DNA from: Verrucomicrobiaceae bacterium
GTDB taxonomy: Bacteria; Verrucomicrobiota; Verrucomicrobiia; Verrucomicrobiales; Akkermansiaceae
Assembly (NCBI GenBank): GCA_027491155.1
Contig: JAIXWR010000018.1
Span: forward strand, 1-64,000
Reading direction: 5' to 3'
Length of the DNA: 64,000 nt
The position numbers and the translations under genes are program-made. Numbering within the stretch: the stretch's first letter is position 1; each line of letters opens with the position of its first letter. This document shows positions 1 through 9,173 of the stretch, piece by piece. The notes under the pieces are model-generated. The model was not told where the DNA came from. It made no database searches and saw only the letters and a program-made list of their open reading frames with translations.

Positions 1-1
1 G

Positions 2-1120
2 TGCTACATCGGCGACCTCAAGGAGGACTTCGCCGCCAACTACATCTTCCCCATGATCCAGGCCAACGCGATCTACGAAGGCCGCTACCTGCTCGGCACC
101 TCGATCGCCCGCCCCTGCATCGCCAAGGGCATGCTCGACGTCGCCCTGGCCGAAGGTGCAGACGCGATCGCGCACGGTGCCACCGGCAAGGGCAACGACC
201 AGGTCCGCTTCGAGCTCTCCGCCGCCTCGCTCGCGCCGAACGTCAAGTGCATCGCCCCCTGGCGCGACGCCTCGTTCCGCGCCCAGTTCCCCGGCCGCGC
301 CGAAATGATCGCCTTCGCCGAGGCCAAGAACATCCCGATCAAGGCCTCGATGAAGAAGCCCTACTCGATGGACCGCAACCTCCTCCACATCTCCTTCGAA
401 GCCGGCATGCTCGAAGACCCGTGGTACGACGCCACCACCCCGGCGGACCGCGAGATGTATGTCCTCTCCGTCGCTCCCGAGGACGCACCGGACGTTCCCG
501 AATACGTCGAGATCCTCTTCGACAAGGGCAACGCCATCGGCCTCAAGCACGACAACCTGGCCGCGCTCCTCGCCGAACTCGGCGACGTGAAATCCACCGG
601 CCAGCAGGACGGCTACGCCCTCTTCACCCCCTACGGCATCATGCGCGTCCTCAACCTGCTCGGCGGCCGCAACGGCGTCGGCCGGGTCGACATCGTCGAG
701 AACCGCTTCGTCGGCATGAAGTCCCGCGGCGTCTATGAAACCCCCGGCGGCACCATCCTCCTCGCCGCCCACCGCGACCTCGAAGCGCTGACGGTCGACC
801 GCGAGGCGATGTTCATCCGCGACGGCCTGATCCCGAAGTACGCCCAGCTCGTCTACAACGGCTTCTGGTTCGCCCCCGAGCGCGAGGCGATCCAGGCGCT
901 CGTCACGCAGACCCAGCAGACCGTCTCCGGCGAAGTCCGCGTGAAGCTCTACAAGGGCAACGTCATGAACGCCGGCCGCAAGAGCCCGCACAGCCTCTAC
1001 TCCGAGGCCGTCGCCACCATGGAAGGCGGCCAGGAAGCGGCCTACAACCAGGACGACGCCACCGGCTTCATCGCCCTCAACGCCCTGCGACTCAAGGCCA
1101 GCGCCCGCCAGGTCAAGTGA
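2..1120 (+). CDS. argG: Argininosuccinate synthase, 5' truncated by window edge
   Basis: Joins citrulline and aspartate with ATP to make argininosuccinate, the penultimate step of arginine synthesis, in the cytoplasm. The visible 372 residues open inside the protein at [10 protein letters not shown]. They continue through the family blocks [29 protein letters not shown] and [11 protein letters not shown], which line the citrulline and aspartate site. The N-terminal PP-loop that binds ATP, roughly the first 70 residues, lies outside the window. The C-terminus is complete and of normal length. It converges on the next gene, with a palindromic GTAGCGG repeat filling the gap. Identification rests on continuous family-wide similarity and is secure. 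Confidence 0.97.
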   Translation, partial: CYIGDLKEDFAANYIFPMIQANAIYEGRYLLGTSIARPCIAKGMLDVALAEGADAIAHGATGKGNDQVRFELSAASLAPNVKCIAPWRDASFRAQFPGRAEMIAFAEAKNIPIKASMKKPYSMDRNLLHISFEAGMLEDPWYDATTPADREMYVLSVAPEDAPDVPEYVEILFDKGNAIGLKHDNLAALLAELGDVKSTGQQDGYALFTPYGIMRVLNLLGGRNGVGRVDIVENRFVGMKSRGVYETPGGTILLAAHRDLEALTVDREAMFIRDGLIPKYAQLVYNGFWFAPEREAIQALVTQTQQTVSGEVRVKLYKGNVMNAGRKSPHSLYSEAVATMEGGQEAAYNQDDATGFIALNALRLKASARQVK

Positions 1121-1126
1121 CGTCTA

Positions 1127-1236
1127 CGTAGCGGAACCGGCTGCGCCGTTCCGCGAGGGGCGGCGCGCGAAGGAACCCAGCGTCCAGCACTTCTTCAGCC
1201 CGTCCCCCGCCGGAGTCGCGCAGCGAATCCGCTACG
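1127..1236. repeat. GTAGCGG-family palindromic repeat pair between convergent genes
   Basis: The outer arms CGTAGCGGA (1127-1135) and TCCGCTACG (1228-1236) are exact reverse complements. A second hairpin lies inside the left half (GCGGAAC at 1131-1137 against GTTCCGC at 1148-1154, with a CTGCG loop). The right arm provides the TAG stop codon of the minus-strand oxidoreductase. It is the same family as the elements near 14307, 55226 and 59578. The location between convergent genes may let it serve as a bidirectional terminator, but there is no T-run. Confidence 0.7.
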
Positions 1237-2173
1237 GAAGACATCGGACATCGAGCCCCGGCTCGATGTCCGTTTCTTTTGCCAGCCACGCCGCCAATCT
1301 CCCCGCCACTCCCGGCGCATACAGCGATCCCTTCGATCCCAGCCCGTTGAACACGATCCGCCCGTCTTCCAATGGCCCGATCACCGGCTGACTCTTCCGG
1401 ACAATCGGCCGCACCCCGGCCTCGTGGCCTACAACCTCGAAATCCGCCCCGCCCAACCGCCGCGCGATCTCCTCCACCCGCGCCCGCCCCTCCGGCGTCG
1501 GCTCGCCGTCCAGCCGGTCCCAGACATAGGTCGAGCCCGCCTTGAACATCCCGTCCCCCAGCGGCACCAACCAACCGCCGCCGCCGATCAAAATCCGGTC
1601 CTCCCGCCATCCCGCCTTCAAGGTCAGGATCTCCCCCTTCGCACAACGGTGCCGCCCCAAGCGCCCCGCCACCAACCCCGTCGCGCCCTCGCACCACACC
1701 GCGGTCGCGGTTGCCGGGCCCCGCTTCCCCTCGAAAAACGCCCTCGTGCCCTCGCAGAATTCCCGCGTCGCCACCCGCCCGCCGCCTTTCAAGACCACCG
1801 CCGCCCGCCATCCCGGCACGTCCTCCTCCACCGCAACGATCCACGGCCGCGCCTCCTCCAGCTTGCCCTCCACCTTCGCCCACTCGGCCTCCCCCACCAG
1901 CCTCCACACCGGCAGCGGGAACCACAGCGTCTTCCCTAACAGCCCGCCGACCCGCCCGTAGAACGCCTCCGCCTCCGGCAAGAACTCCGCCAGTCGCCAG
2001 CTCACGCTGAAGTTCTTCCCCGTCACCGGATTCACCAGCCCCGCCGCCACCCGCGACGCGCTCCCCGGCCGGTCGTCGTCCTCCCACGTGAAGTCCTCCC
2101 CGCGGAAATGCCGCTGCCAAGCAAGACAGCAGCCCGCGAGCCCCATGCCGGTGATATGGAGCGATCCGGCCAT
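1232..2173 (-). CDS. FAD-dependent oxidoreductase, D-amino-acid oxidase-like fold
   Basis: A 313-residue protein that begins with a Rossmann dinucleotide-binding motif, GMGLAGCCLAW at about residues 9-19, directly after the first beta strand. An RVAAGLVNPVTGKNF segment follows, typical of glycine/D-amino-acid oxidase (DAO) relatives including the C-terminal half of MnmC. The C-terminal region GHEAGVRPIVRKSQPVIG, then FNGLGSKGSLYAPG, matches the second FAD-binding part of that fold. The substrate cannot be read from the sequence; an MnmC-like tRNA role is possible, but there is no fused methyltransferase domain. Its TAG stop lies in a palindromic repeat. It stands 25 bp upstream of purH's end on the same strand, so it may be co-transcribed after purH. 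Confidence 0.8.
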   Translation of the reverse strand: MAGSLHITGMGLAGCCLAWQRHFRGEDFTWEDDDRPGSASRVAAGLVNPVTGKNFSVSWRLAEFLPEAEAFYGRVGGLLGKTLWFPLPVWRLVGEAEWAKVEGKLEEARPWIVAVEEDVPGWRAAVVLKGGGRVATREFCEGTRAFFEGKRGPATATAVWCEGATGLVAGRLGRHRCAKGEILTLKAGWREDRILIGGGGWLVPLGDGMFKAGSTYVWDRLDGEPTPEGRARVEEIARRLGGADFEVVGHEAGVRPIVRKSQPVIGPLEDGRIVFNGLGSKGSLYAPGVAGRLAAWLAKETDIEPGLDVRCLP

Positions 2174-2198
2174 CTTCGACGCGCCGCGCCAGGAAGTT

Positions 2199-3740
2199 TC
2201 AGTGCCTGAAATGCCGGTGACCGGTGAAGATCATCGCCAACCCCGCGGCATCCGCGGCGGCGATGACCTCCTCGTCGCGCATCGAGCCGCCCGGCTGGAT
2301 GCACGCGGTGGCACCGGCCTCGATCGCGGCCTGCAGTCCGTCGGCAAAGGGGAACATGGCGTCGGAGGCGATGACCGAACCCTTCAGGTCCAAGCCCGCT
2401 TCCTTCGCCTTCCACACCGCGATCCGCGAGCTGTCGACGCGGCTCATCTGGCCGGCCCCGATCCCGAGCGTTCGGTCGGACTTGGCGTAGACGATGGCGT
2501 TCGACTTCACGTGCTTCACGATCCGCCAGGCAAAGCGCATCGCGCGCATCTCCTCGCCGGTCGGCGGACGCTTCGTGACGACCTTGCTTTCCAGATCGTC
2601 AAGGCCGAGCGCCGTGTGGTCGCGGTCCATCACCATCAGCCCGCCGGGGCAGGAACGGACCACCGCCGCCTTCTTCGCGGAAAGATAAGCGTCGTTCATC
2701 TTCATGATCCGCAGGTTCTTCTTCTTCTGAAGGACCGCGCGGGCCTCCGGCTCGTAGTCCGGCGCGATGATGACGTCGGTGAAGATCTCGGAAATGATCC
2801 GCGCCACGCCTTCGGTCAGCGGGCGGTTGCAGACGATCACGCCGCCGAACGGTGCCTGGCGGTCGGTCTCGAAGGCCTTCTGCCACGCGATCCGCAGGTC
2901 CTCGTCGTCCTGGCCAACGCCGCAGGGATTGGTGTGCTTGAGGATGCCGATGGTCGGCCGCACGAAGTCGAGGATCAGGTCCGCCGCGGCCTCGATGTCG
3001 AGGATGTTGGTGTAGCTGAGTTCCTTGCCCTGGAGCTGGCTGAAGCAGCTCTTGAAGTCGCCGTAGAGCGCGGCCTTCTGGTGCGGGTTGTCGCCGTAGC
3101 GCAGCTCCATCTCGAGCGGCAGGCTGACGGTGAAATTGCAACGGGTGCCCTGCTTGCACTGGCCGAGGAAGTTCGAGATCGCCGCGTCGTATTGCGAGGT
3201 CCGCAAGAACACCTTCACCGCGAGCTGCTCGCGGAAGCCGATGGTGGTGTTGCCGCCGTGCTGCTTCATTTCCTCGATCACCCGCGGATAGTCCGCCGGA
3301 TCGGTGACCACGGTCACGCTGGCATAGTTCTTGGCCGCACTGCGCAGCATCGAGGGGCCGCCGATGTCGATGTTCTCGATCGCGTCTTCCAGCGTCACGC
3401 CGTCCTTCGCGATGGTTTCCTCGAAGGGGTAGAGGTTCACCACCACCAGGTCGATCGGCGGGATGCCGTGTTCCTTCGCCTGGGCGAGGTGTTCCTTGTC
3501 GTCGCGCTTGTGGAGCAGGCCGCCGTGGACCTTGGGGTGGAGCGTCTTGACCCGGCCTTCGAAAAGCTCCGGCGCGCCGGTGAATTCGGACACGTCCATC
3601 ACCGGCAGGCCGGCATCGCGAAGGGCCTTCGCCGTGCCGCCGGTGGAAAGCAGCTCGACGCCCGCCTCATGGAGCTGGCGGGCGAACTCGGCGAGGCCGG
3701 TCTTGTCGGAAACGGAAAGCAGGGCGCGGGCGATGGACAT
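2199..3740 (-). CDS. purH: Bifunctional AICAR formyltransferase/IMP cyclohydrolase
   Basis: Catalyses the last two steps of de novo purine synthesis, formylation of AICAR by 10-formyl-THF and ring closure to IMP, in the cytoplasm. The 513 residues match the family's usual length. The N-terminal MGS-like cyclohydrolase domain covers about residues 1-150 ([26 protein letters not shown]). The AICAR transformylase domain carries RYGDNPHQ at 214-221 and the catalytic Lys-His pair in [10 protein letters not shown] (K268, H269). The C-terminal GHRHFRH ending is typical. purD lies about 37 kb away on the same strand, so the purine genes here are not clustered. Confidence 0.98.
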   Translation of the reverse strand: MSIARALLSVSDKTGLAEFARQLHEAGVELLSTGGTAKALRDAGLPVMDVSEFTGAPELFEGRVKTLHPKVHGGLLHKRDDKEHLAQAKEHGIPPIDLVVVNLYPFEETIAKDGVTLEDAIENIDIGGPSMLRSAAKNYASVTVVTDPADYPRVIEEMKQHGGNTTIGFREQLAVKVFLRTSQYDAAISNFLGQCKQGTRCNFTVSLPLEMELRYGDNPHQKAALYGDFKSCFSQLQGKELSYTNILDIEAAADLILDFVRPTIGILKHTNPCGVGQDDEDLRIAWQKAFETDRQAPFGGVIVCNRPLTEGVARIISEIFTDVIIAPDYEPEARAVLQKKKNLRIMKMNDAYLSAKKAAVVRSCPGGLMVMDRDHTALGLDDLESKVVTKRPPTGEEMRAMRFAWRIVKHVKSNAIVYAKSDRTLGIGAGQMSRVDSSRIAVWKAKEAGLDLKGSVIASDAMFPFADGLQAAIEAGATACIQPGGSMRDEEVIAAADAAGLAMIFTGHRHFRH

Positions 3741-3819
3741 CGGATGACGGGTGGTTTCGGGGAATGCGGGCTCCGCGTAGTCGGCGGGCCGCCCGGGGGC
3801 AAGCGCGGAGTGCGGGGGC

Positions 3820-4674
3820 TCAGGGCGCGGCGACGATGCGTTGCCTCATTTCACCGAGTCCCTCGATGCCCAGCTCGACACAATCGCCGGGTGCGAGGTA
3901 GCGCGGCGGCTTCATCCCCATGCCGACCCCGGCCGGGGTGCCGGTGGCGATCACGTCGCCGGGCAGCAGCGTCATGAAGCGGCTGATGTAGCTGACCAAA
4001 TGTTTCACGCCGAAGAGCATGTCCCCGGTCCAGCCGTTCTGGCGGAGCTCGTTGTTGACCTTGCACCAGAGCCGCAGGCCCTGGGGATCGGAGACGGCGG
4101 AGGCCGGCACCAGCCACGGTCCCATCGGCCCGAAGGTGTCGCAGCTCTTGCCCTTCATCCACTGGCCGCCCATCTCCTTCTGGTAGGCCCGTTCCGAATA
4201 GTCGCAGAACACCGAGTAGCCCGCCACGTGATCCAAAGACTGATCCTCCTTCACGTGGCTGGCGGTCTTGCCGATCACCACCGCCAGCTCCACCTCGTAG
4301 TCGAGCTTGGTGGCCCCCGGCGGATTGATCACGTCGTCGAACGGGCCGCTCCAGCAGGTGCTGGCCTTCATGAAAAGAACCGGCTCGGTCGGAATCCCCT
4401 CCCCGAACTCCTTGGCATGGTCGAGGTAGTTCTTGCCAACGCAGACGATCTTCGACGGCCGCTCGACCGGCGGTCCGAGCCGGACCCCCGGCGGGATCTC
4501 CTCGGCATCCGGACAACCGTCGTCGACCCAGGCCTGCAGGGCATCCAGACCGCCCAGCGCGAAGAACGCCTCGTCGTAATCCTGGAACTGCCCGCCGACA
4601 TCGAGGCGTCGCCCGTCGTCCAGCACGATGCCCGGCTCTTCGCGGCCCGGTTCGCCATAGCGGATCAATTTCAT
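3820..4674 (-). CDS. Fumarylacetoacetate hydrolase family protein
   Basis: A 284-residue member of the FAH superfamily, which uses a divalent metal to cleave C-C bonds of 2,4-diketo acids or to hydrate or decarboxylate related substrates. The catalytic domain starts at PSKIVCVGKNY (about residue 76). It shows the metal-binding acidic motif LDYEVELAVVIGK, then the family blocks GYSVFCDYSER and GDVIATGTPAGVG. The short N-terminal domain (KLIRYGEPGREEPGI) is that of bacterial homologues acting in sugar-acid or aromatic catabolism, such as diketo-deoxy-fuconate or -rhamnonate hydrolases. The neighbours (purH, tgt) do not narrow the substrate. Confidence 0.9.
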   Translation of the reverse strand: MKLIRYGEPGREEPGIVLDDGRRLDVGGQFQDYDEAFFALGGLDALQAWVDDGCPDAEEIPPGVRLGPPVERPSKIVCVGKNYLDHAKEFGEGIPTEPVLFMKASTCWSGPFDDVINPPGATKLDYEVELAVVIGKTASHVKEDQSLDHVAGYSVFCDYSERAYQKEMGGQWMKGKSCDTFGPMGPWLVPASAVSDPQGLRLWCKVNNELRQNGWTGDMLFGVKHLVSYISRFMTLLPGDVIATGTPAGVGMGMKPPRYLAPGDCVELGIEGLGEMRQRIVAAP

Positions 4675-5089
4675 GACCCGGAGCTAACAGCATCCCCGCA
4701 GGATGGCAATCCGGCGTATCCGGATGCTCACTAACACCCGAAAAGCCGTGATTCGCGGAACCCCATGATGCGATGAAGACACTTCATCCAACTTAAAACT
4801 TTTCATTTCCTGATGATTCAGCCAATCTAACGGCATGCCCGCTCGCTCCGGCAATCGGGCATGCAGGCCGGATCCGGCACCGCGTTGCCAACCAAGGATT
4901 TGAACTCTGGGGGGAGATCGATCCGAAGGAAACGCGGTCAAGCCTTCCGGTTTGTCCGGAAGGGCGCGAACTCAGACTCCGGGGGGAATCTCGTTCGCGC
5001 CCTTCCATTTGCCTCCAGGGCCGCAGCGGGGCGGCCATTCCGACGGAACCCTTGCCGGCGCGGGTTTTTCGCCGTAAACCCCGCGCCCC
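4675..5089. other. 415-bp gene-free region with several strong hairpins upstream of tgt
   Basis: Gap between the divergently transcribed FAH gene and tgt. I find no credible ORF. It holds a 9-bp stem GCATGCCCG (4833-4841)/CGGGCATGC (4856-4864), an 8-bp stem CCTTCCGG (4943-4950)/CCGGAAGG (4956-4963), and a perfect 14-bp inverted repeat GGAAGGGCGCGAAC (4958-4971)/GTTCGCGCCCTTCC (4993-5006). A GC hairpin (5057-5064/5080-5087) ends two bases before the tgt ATG. The second and third stems share bases 4958-4963, so they exclude each other. The sequence around 4888-4915 resembles a decayed tRNA T-arm on the minus strand, but no tRNA can be folded. Confidence 0.6.
5052..5080 (+). promoter_or_regulatory. 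Putative tgt promoter, near-leaderless
   Basis: TTGCCG (5052-5057), a 17-nt spacer and TAAACC (5075-5080), followed by only 9 nt before the ATG at 5090. The layout matches several other genes in this window. It overlaps the hairpin next to the start codon. If this is the only promoter, the structured region further upstream would not be in the tgt mRNA. Confidence 0.4.
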
Positions 5090-6220
5090 ATGTTCCAGGT
5101 CCTCTCCCGCGATCCCTCCAGCCTCGCCCGCCGCGGCCGGATGGAACTCGCCCACGGCACGGTGGAAACCCCCATCTTCATGCCGGTCGGGACCCAGGGC
5201 TCGGTCAAGACCCTCCACCCGGAGGAAGTCGAATTGCTGGGAGCCCAGATCATCCTCGGCAACACCTACCACCTCTGGCTGCGCCCCGGCCACGAGGTCA
5301 TCCGCGAACTGGGCGGGCTGCACGAGTTCACCACCTGGCGGAAGCCGATGCTGACCGATTCCGGCGGCTTCCAGGTCTGGTCGCTGGCCAAGCTGCGGAA
5401 GATCACCGAGGAAGGCGTCCGCTTCCAGAACCACCTCGACGGCTCCCGGATGCTGCTCACCCCGGAGCTGAGCATGGAAATCCAGGCCGCCCTCGGTTCG
5501 GACATTGCGATGCTCTTCGACGAATGCCCGCCCTACCCCTGCGAACGGGCCTACGCCGAGAAATCACTGGGCCTGACCACCCGCTGGGCCAAGCGCTGCA
5601 AGGACTGGATCGAAAAGAACCAGCCCGCCAGCGGCACCGGCACCCAGCGCCATTTCGGCATCGTCCAGGGATCGGTCTGGGCCGACCTCCGCGAGCGCTC
5701 CGCCCGGGAACTGGTGGACCTCGGCTTCGACGGCTACGCGATCGGCGGCGTCTCGGTCGGCGAGCCGGAGGAAGAGATGATGCGCGCCGTCGAGCACAGC
5801 ATCCCCTTCCTCCCCGAAGACAAGCCCCGCTACGCAATGGGCCTGGGCACCCCGCCGCAGATCCTCGAAATGATCGCCCGCGGGGTCGACATGTTCGACT
5901 GCGTGATGCCCACCCGGGTCGCCCGCCACGGCCAGGCCTTCACCCTCGACGGGCCGATCCACATCAAGAACCTCGCTTTCGAGAAGGACCCTCGCCCCCT
6001 CTGCGAAAGCGCCCATCCCCACGTCGCACGCTTTTCCCGGGCCTACATCCGCCACCTTTTCCGGGCCGGGGAAATCCTCGCTTTGCGGTTGCTTTCCTTT
6101 CACAATCTGCATTTCTTCCTCCGCCTCACCGCCCAGGCGCGGCAGGCGATCAGCGAAGGCAACTTCCTCGAATTCAAGGAGTCCTTCATCCGCCGCTATA
6201 CCCAGTCCAAATCCGAATGA
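5090..6220 (+). CDS. tgt: tRNA-guanine transglycosylase with altered zinc site
   Basis: Exchanges guanine-34 of GUN-anticodon tRNAs for the queuosine precursor preQ1. The 376 residues equal the family length. The general acid/base Asp lies in LTDSGGFQ (D90) and the nucleophile in FDCVMPTRVARHG (D270), so catalysis should be intact. The zinc motif CxCxxC that normally precedes the SRAY block is missing: this stretch reads CESAHPHVARFSRAY (C305, H309, H311). The fourth ligand His in FHNLHF (H338) is kept. No reading-frame shift restores the cysteines. The gene overlaps yajC by ATGA, forming a tgt-yajC-secDF operon, an arrangement also common in Proteobacteria. Confidence 0.96.
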   Translation: MFQVLSRDPSSLARRGRMELAHGTVETPIFMPVGTQGSVKTLHPEEVELLGAQIILGNTYHLWLRPGHEVIRELGGLHEFTTWRKPMLTDSGGFQVWSLAKLRKITEEGVRFQNHLDGSRMLLTPELSMEIQAALGSDIAMLFDECPPYPCERAYAEKSLGLTTRWAKRCKDWIEKNQPASGTGTQRHFGIVQGSVWADLRERSARELVDLGFDGYAIGGVSVGEPEEEMMRAVEHSIPFLPEDKPRYAMGLGTPPQILEMIARGVDMFDCVMPTRVARHGQAFTLDGPIHIKNLAFEKDPRPLCESAHPHVARFSRAYIRHLFRAGEILALRLLSFHNLHFFLRLTAQARQAISEGNFLEFKESFIRRYTQSKSE

Positions 6221-6564
6221 TGCCGTCTTTCCTCACGCTGCTCGCCGACGCTGCCGCCGGCCAGTCCACCGCCCAGCCCTCGGGCGGACTCCTCGGCAAT
6301 CCCATGGTCATGATGGTCCTGATGGTCGTCATGTTCTACTTCCTCCTGATCCGGCCCCAGCAGCGCCAGCGCAAGGAACTGGAAAAGCGGATCGCCGCCC
6401 TCCAGAAAGGAGACGAGGTGGTGACCACCGCCGGCATTCACGCCATCGTCCACAACGTCAAGGACCGCACCGTGGTCCTCAAGGTCGCCGAGGGCACCTT
6501 GATGGAATTCGACAAGCCGGCCGTGGCCACCATCGTCAAGAAGGACGGCGCCGCGTCGAAGTAA
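6217..6564 (+). CDS. yajC: Sec translocase accessory subunit YajC
   Basis: Small inner-membrane partner of SecDF that assists the SecYEG translocon. The 115-residue product starts at the first of two consecutive ATGs (6217 or 6220), overlapping the tgt stop. One transmembrane helix (about residues 29-46, rich in Val and Met: MVMMVLMVVMFYFLL) is followed by the diagnostic IRPQQRQRKE. A cytoplasmic beta-rich domain comes next, with GDEVVTTAGIHAIV and a C-terminal KKDGAASK. Some 43 bp separate it from secDF, supporting co-transcription and a joint role in protein export. Confidence 0.97.
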   Translation: MMPSFLTLLADAAAGQSTAQPSGGLLGNPMVMMVLMVVMFYFLLIRPQQRQRKELEKRIAALQKGDEVVTTAGIHAIVHNVKDRTVVLKVAEGTLMEFDKPAVATIVKKDGAASK

Positions 6565-6607
6565 TCCCGGCCCGACCGCCTCTTTCCATCCGCTTCCCAT
6601 TTCCGTC

Positions 6608-9082
6608 ATGTCCCTGTCCCCGACACTCGCGCTCTCGCTGCTGAAGAATCCGGCCGCGGCCCTGCCCATCTTCCTCGCCGGGCTCGCCCTGCTGGTCCTC
6701 TTCTTCTGGTACTTCGCCACAGAGCTCGAAAGCCGCAAGCGCAACATCGGCAGCATCCTGATCGTCTCGCTCTGTCTCTTCTGCGGCCTCGCCCTCACAC
6801 CGATCAAGGAAACCCTCAAGGGCGGTATCGACCTCGTCGGCGGTTCTTCCTTTACCCTGCTGGTCGAGCCGAAGATCGACGAGAACAACGGCCAGCCGCT
6901 GCCCCTCACCACCGAAGACGTCAAGCAGGCCCGCAAGACCATCGAGGAGCGCCTCAACAAGATGGGCACGACCGACATGCTCATCGTCGAGCAGGGCACC
7001 GACAAGCTCCTCATCCAGATGCCGGGCATGACCCCTGAGGTCGCCGCCGACATCAAGGTGCAGCTCCAGAAGGTCGCCCGCCTCGAGCTCCGCAAGGTCA
7101 ACATGGACGGCTTCACGCCCGGCCCCGACGGCCGCAGCCTCGCCGAGCGGATCCACACCAAGGACGAGCCGCGGATGCCCGGCTACGAGGTCTTCGAACA
7201 CAGCTACACCGTCGAAGGCACCAAGCGCGACGAGTTCCTCCTCCTGAGCCGCCGCGTCGCCCTGACCGGCAAGGACGTCCAGCAGGCCTGGCCCGAGTCG
7301 ATGGGCGGAGCCCACCACGTCTCCGTCCGACTTTCCAACGCCGGCGCCGACAAGATGCTCGACCTGACCGGCGGCATGGACCTCGGCCGCGACCGCCTCG
7401 CCGTGGTGCTCGACGGCAAGGTGATCACCGCCCCGACCGTCCAGGCGCAGCTCCACAAGAACTTCATCATCGAGGGCCAGGAGAACGCCAAGGAAGCACG
7501 CGACCTCGCCAGCACGATGCTCAACCCGCTGGAGAACCCGCTCAAGATCATCGAGGAACGCACCGTGTCCCCGACGCTCGGCGAGGCCGTGGTGACCCAG
7601 GGCCTCTACGCCGGCATCGTCGGCCTCAGCATCACCGCCCTCTTCGTGCTGATCTACTACCGCACGGCCGGCCTCATCGCCCTCGTGGGCCTCGCGGTCA
7701 ACACGCTGATGATCTTCGGCGGCATGGCGATGTTCGGCTTCACCTTTACCCTGCCCGGCATCGCCGGCATGATCCTGAGCATCGGCATGGCGGTGGACGC
7801 GAACGTCCTGATCTACGAGCGCCTCCGCGAAGAGATCGCCGCCGGCAAGTCCCTCTCGACCGCCATCGCGGCCTCCTACGAAAAGGCCTTCACCGCGATC
7901 TTCGACTCGAACCTGACCTCGCTGATCACCGCCGTGATCCTCTTCTGGATGGGCAGCGGCACCATCAAGGGCTTCGCGATCACCCTGACCATCGGCATCG
8001 TCGCCTCGATGTTCTCCGCCATCCTGGTGACGCGGGTGCTGTTCCGCTGGAGCAACGATCTCCACCTGCTGCGCAAGCTCAGCTTCCTCGACCTGATCAA
8101 GGCGACCAAGATCGACTTCCTGTCGATGGGCAAGGTCTCCTACATCGTCTCCGGCGCCCTCATCCTCGCCAGCATCGGCGCCTTCGCGACCCGCGGCGAG
8201 CGGAGCCTCGGCATCGACTTCACCGGCGGCACCCTGATCCAGTTCCAGCTCGGCAAGGACAACAAGCTGTCCCAACCGGAAGTGGAAGCGGCTCTCAAGT
8301 CGGTCGAAGTCACCAAGCTGCCGACCGTCCAGGAGGAATCTTCCATCACGGGAGAACTCCTCACCGTCCGCTGCGCCACCGAGGACGCCGACAAGGTGGT
8401 GGCTCACCTGCGGGAGTCGATCCCGCTCCTCGCGGAACTCGTGCCCGGAACCGACAAGGAAGGCAAGCCGACCGGCACGTCGGTCTTCAAGATCCAGCAA
8501 AGCACCGAGGCGGTCTCGCCCACGCTGGGCAAGGACTTCCTCATCCAATCCTTGATCGCCCTCGCCCTCGGCCTGTTCGGCATCCTCGTCTACATCACGC
8601 TGCGCTTCGAATTCTCCTTCGCGCTCGGCGGCTTCATCGCGCTGCTGCACGACGTCGTCCTCTCCGCAGGACTCATCGTCCTCTTCGGCGGCGAACTGTC
8701 GCTGATCCACGTCGGCGCGCTGCTCACCATCGCGGGTTATTCGATCAACGACACCATCGTCATTTTCGACCGTATCCGCGAATCGCTGAAGCAAGGCGAA
8801 GGCGAGATCAAGGACCTGATGAACGAGGCGATCAACGCGACGCTCTCCCGCACGATCCTCACCTCGCTGACCACCATCGCCACCGTGACGATCCTGACGA
8901 TCTTCGGCGGGGCCGCGCTCAAGGACTTCTCGGCGATGATCCTCATCGGTCTCGTCATCGGCACCTACTCCTCGGTCTTCATCGCCTCCCCGGTGGTGCT
9001 CTGGTGGAGCCAGCGCAAGGGTGGCAGCTTGCGCAAGGAAGTCCTCCACACCACGCTGGCCGAAGCCGACATCCAGGCCTGA
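6608..9082 (+). CDS. secDF: Fused protein-export membrane protein SecD-SecF
   Basis: Drives the late, proton-motive-force-dependent stage of Sec export. SecD and SecF are fused in one 824-residue chain. The SecD half has an N-terminal helix, a large periplasmic P1 region (GGSSFTLLVEPK, ERLNKMGTTD), then TM helices 2-6 with GMAVDANVLIYERLREE, the conserved D and R motif. The SecF half begins near residue 500 with LGIDFTGGTLIQFQL and ends with the TM block containing GYSINDTIVIFDRIRE. Fused SecDF occurs in several phyla including Verrucomicrobia. Four to five helices per half can be seen. Start at ATG 6608. Confidence 0.97.
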   Translation: MSLSPTLALSLLKNPAAALPIFLAGLALLVLFFWYFATELESRKRNIGSILIVSLCLFCGLALTPIKETLKGGIDLVGGSSFTLLVEPKIDENNGQPLPLTTEDVKQARKTIEERLNKMGTTDMLIVEQGTDKLLIQMPGMTPEVAADIKVQLQKVARLELRKVNMDGFTPGPDGRSLAERIHTKDEPRMPGYEVFEHSYTVEGTKRDEFLLLSRRVALTGKDVQQAWPESMGGAHHVSVRLSNAGADKMLDLTGGMDLGRDRLAVVLDGKVITAPTVQAQLHKNFIIEGQENAKEARDLASTMLNPLENPLKIIEERTVSPTLGEAVVTQGLYAGIVGLSITALFVLIYYRTAGLIALVGLAVNTLMIFGGMAMFGFTFTLPGIAGMILSIGMAVDANVLIYERLREEIAAGKSLSTAIAASYEKAFTAIFDSNLTSLITAVILFWMGSGTIKGFAITLTIGIVASMFSAILVTRVLFRWSNDLHLLRKLSFLDLIKATKIDFLSMGKVSYIVSGALILASIGAFATRGERSLGIDFTGGTLIQFQLGKDNKLSQPEVEAALKSVEVTKLPTVQEESSITGELLTVRCATEDADKVVAHLRESIPLLAELVPGTDKEGKPTGTSVFKIQQSTEAVSPTLGKDFLIQSLIALALGLFGILVYITLRFEFSFALGGFIALLHDVVLSAGLIVLFGGELSLIHVGALLTIAGYSINDTIVIFDRIRESLKQGEGEIKDLMNEAINATLSRTILTSLTTIATVTILTIFGGAALKDFSAMILIGLVIGTYSSVFIASPVVLWWSQRKGGSLRKEVLHTTLAEADIQA

Positions 9083-9119
9083 CCCCGCTCGTCAGCCCGC
9101 CCGGCCCGACCCATTTGAC

Positions 9120-9153
9120 AGCCGCCGCATCCGGTCCTTGCCGGGCGGCGGCT
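9120..9153 (+). terminator. Stem-loop downstream of secDF
   Basis: A 9-bp stem AGCCGCCGC (9120-9128)/GCGGCGGCT (9145-9153) with an additional CCGG/CCGG pairing inside the loop. Only a weak T content follows, so a Rho-independent role is uncertain. A TTGACA at 9115-9120 has no matching -10 box at the correct distance. Confidence 0.35.
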
Positions 9154-9173
9154 GCTTCGTCATGGTCGGCCGC

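Noticed and set aside
4888-4915. Possible tRNA 3' end (GGATTTGAAC-like T-arm on the minus strand)
   Set aside because: The T-stem does not pair properly and no D-arm, anticodon arm or acceptor stem can be built; at most a decayed fragment.
9115-9143. TTGACA as the promoter of the outer-membrane protein gene
   Set aside because: No -10-like hexamer at 16-18 nt; the sequence falls in a hairpin.
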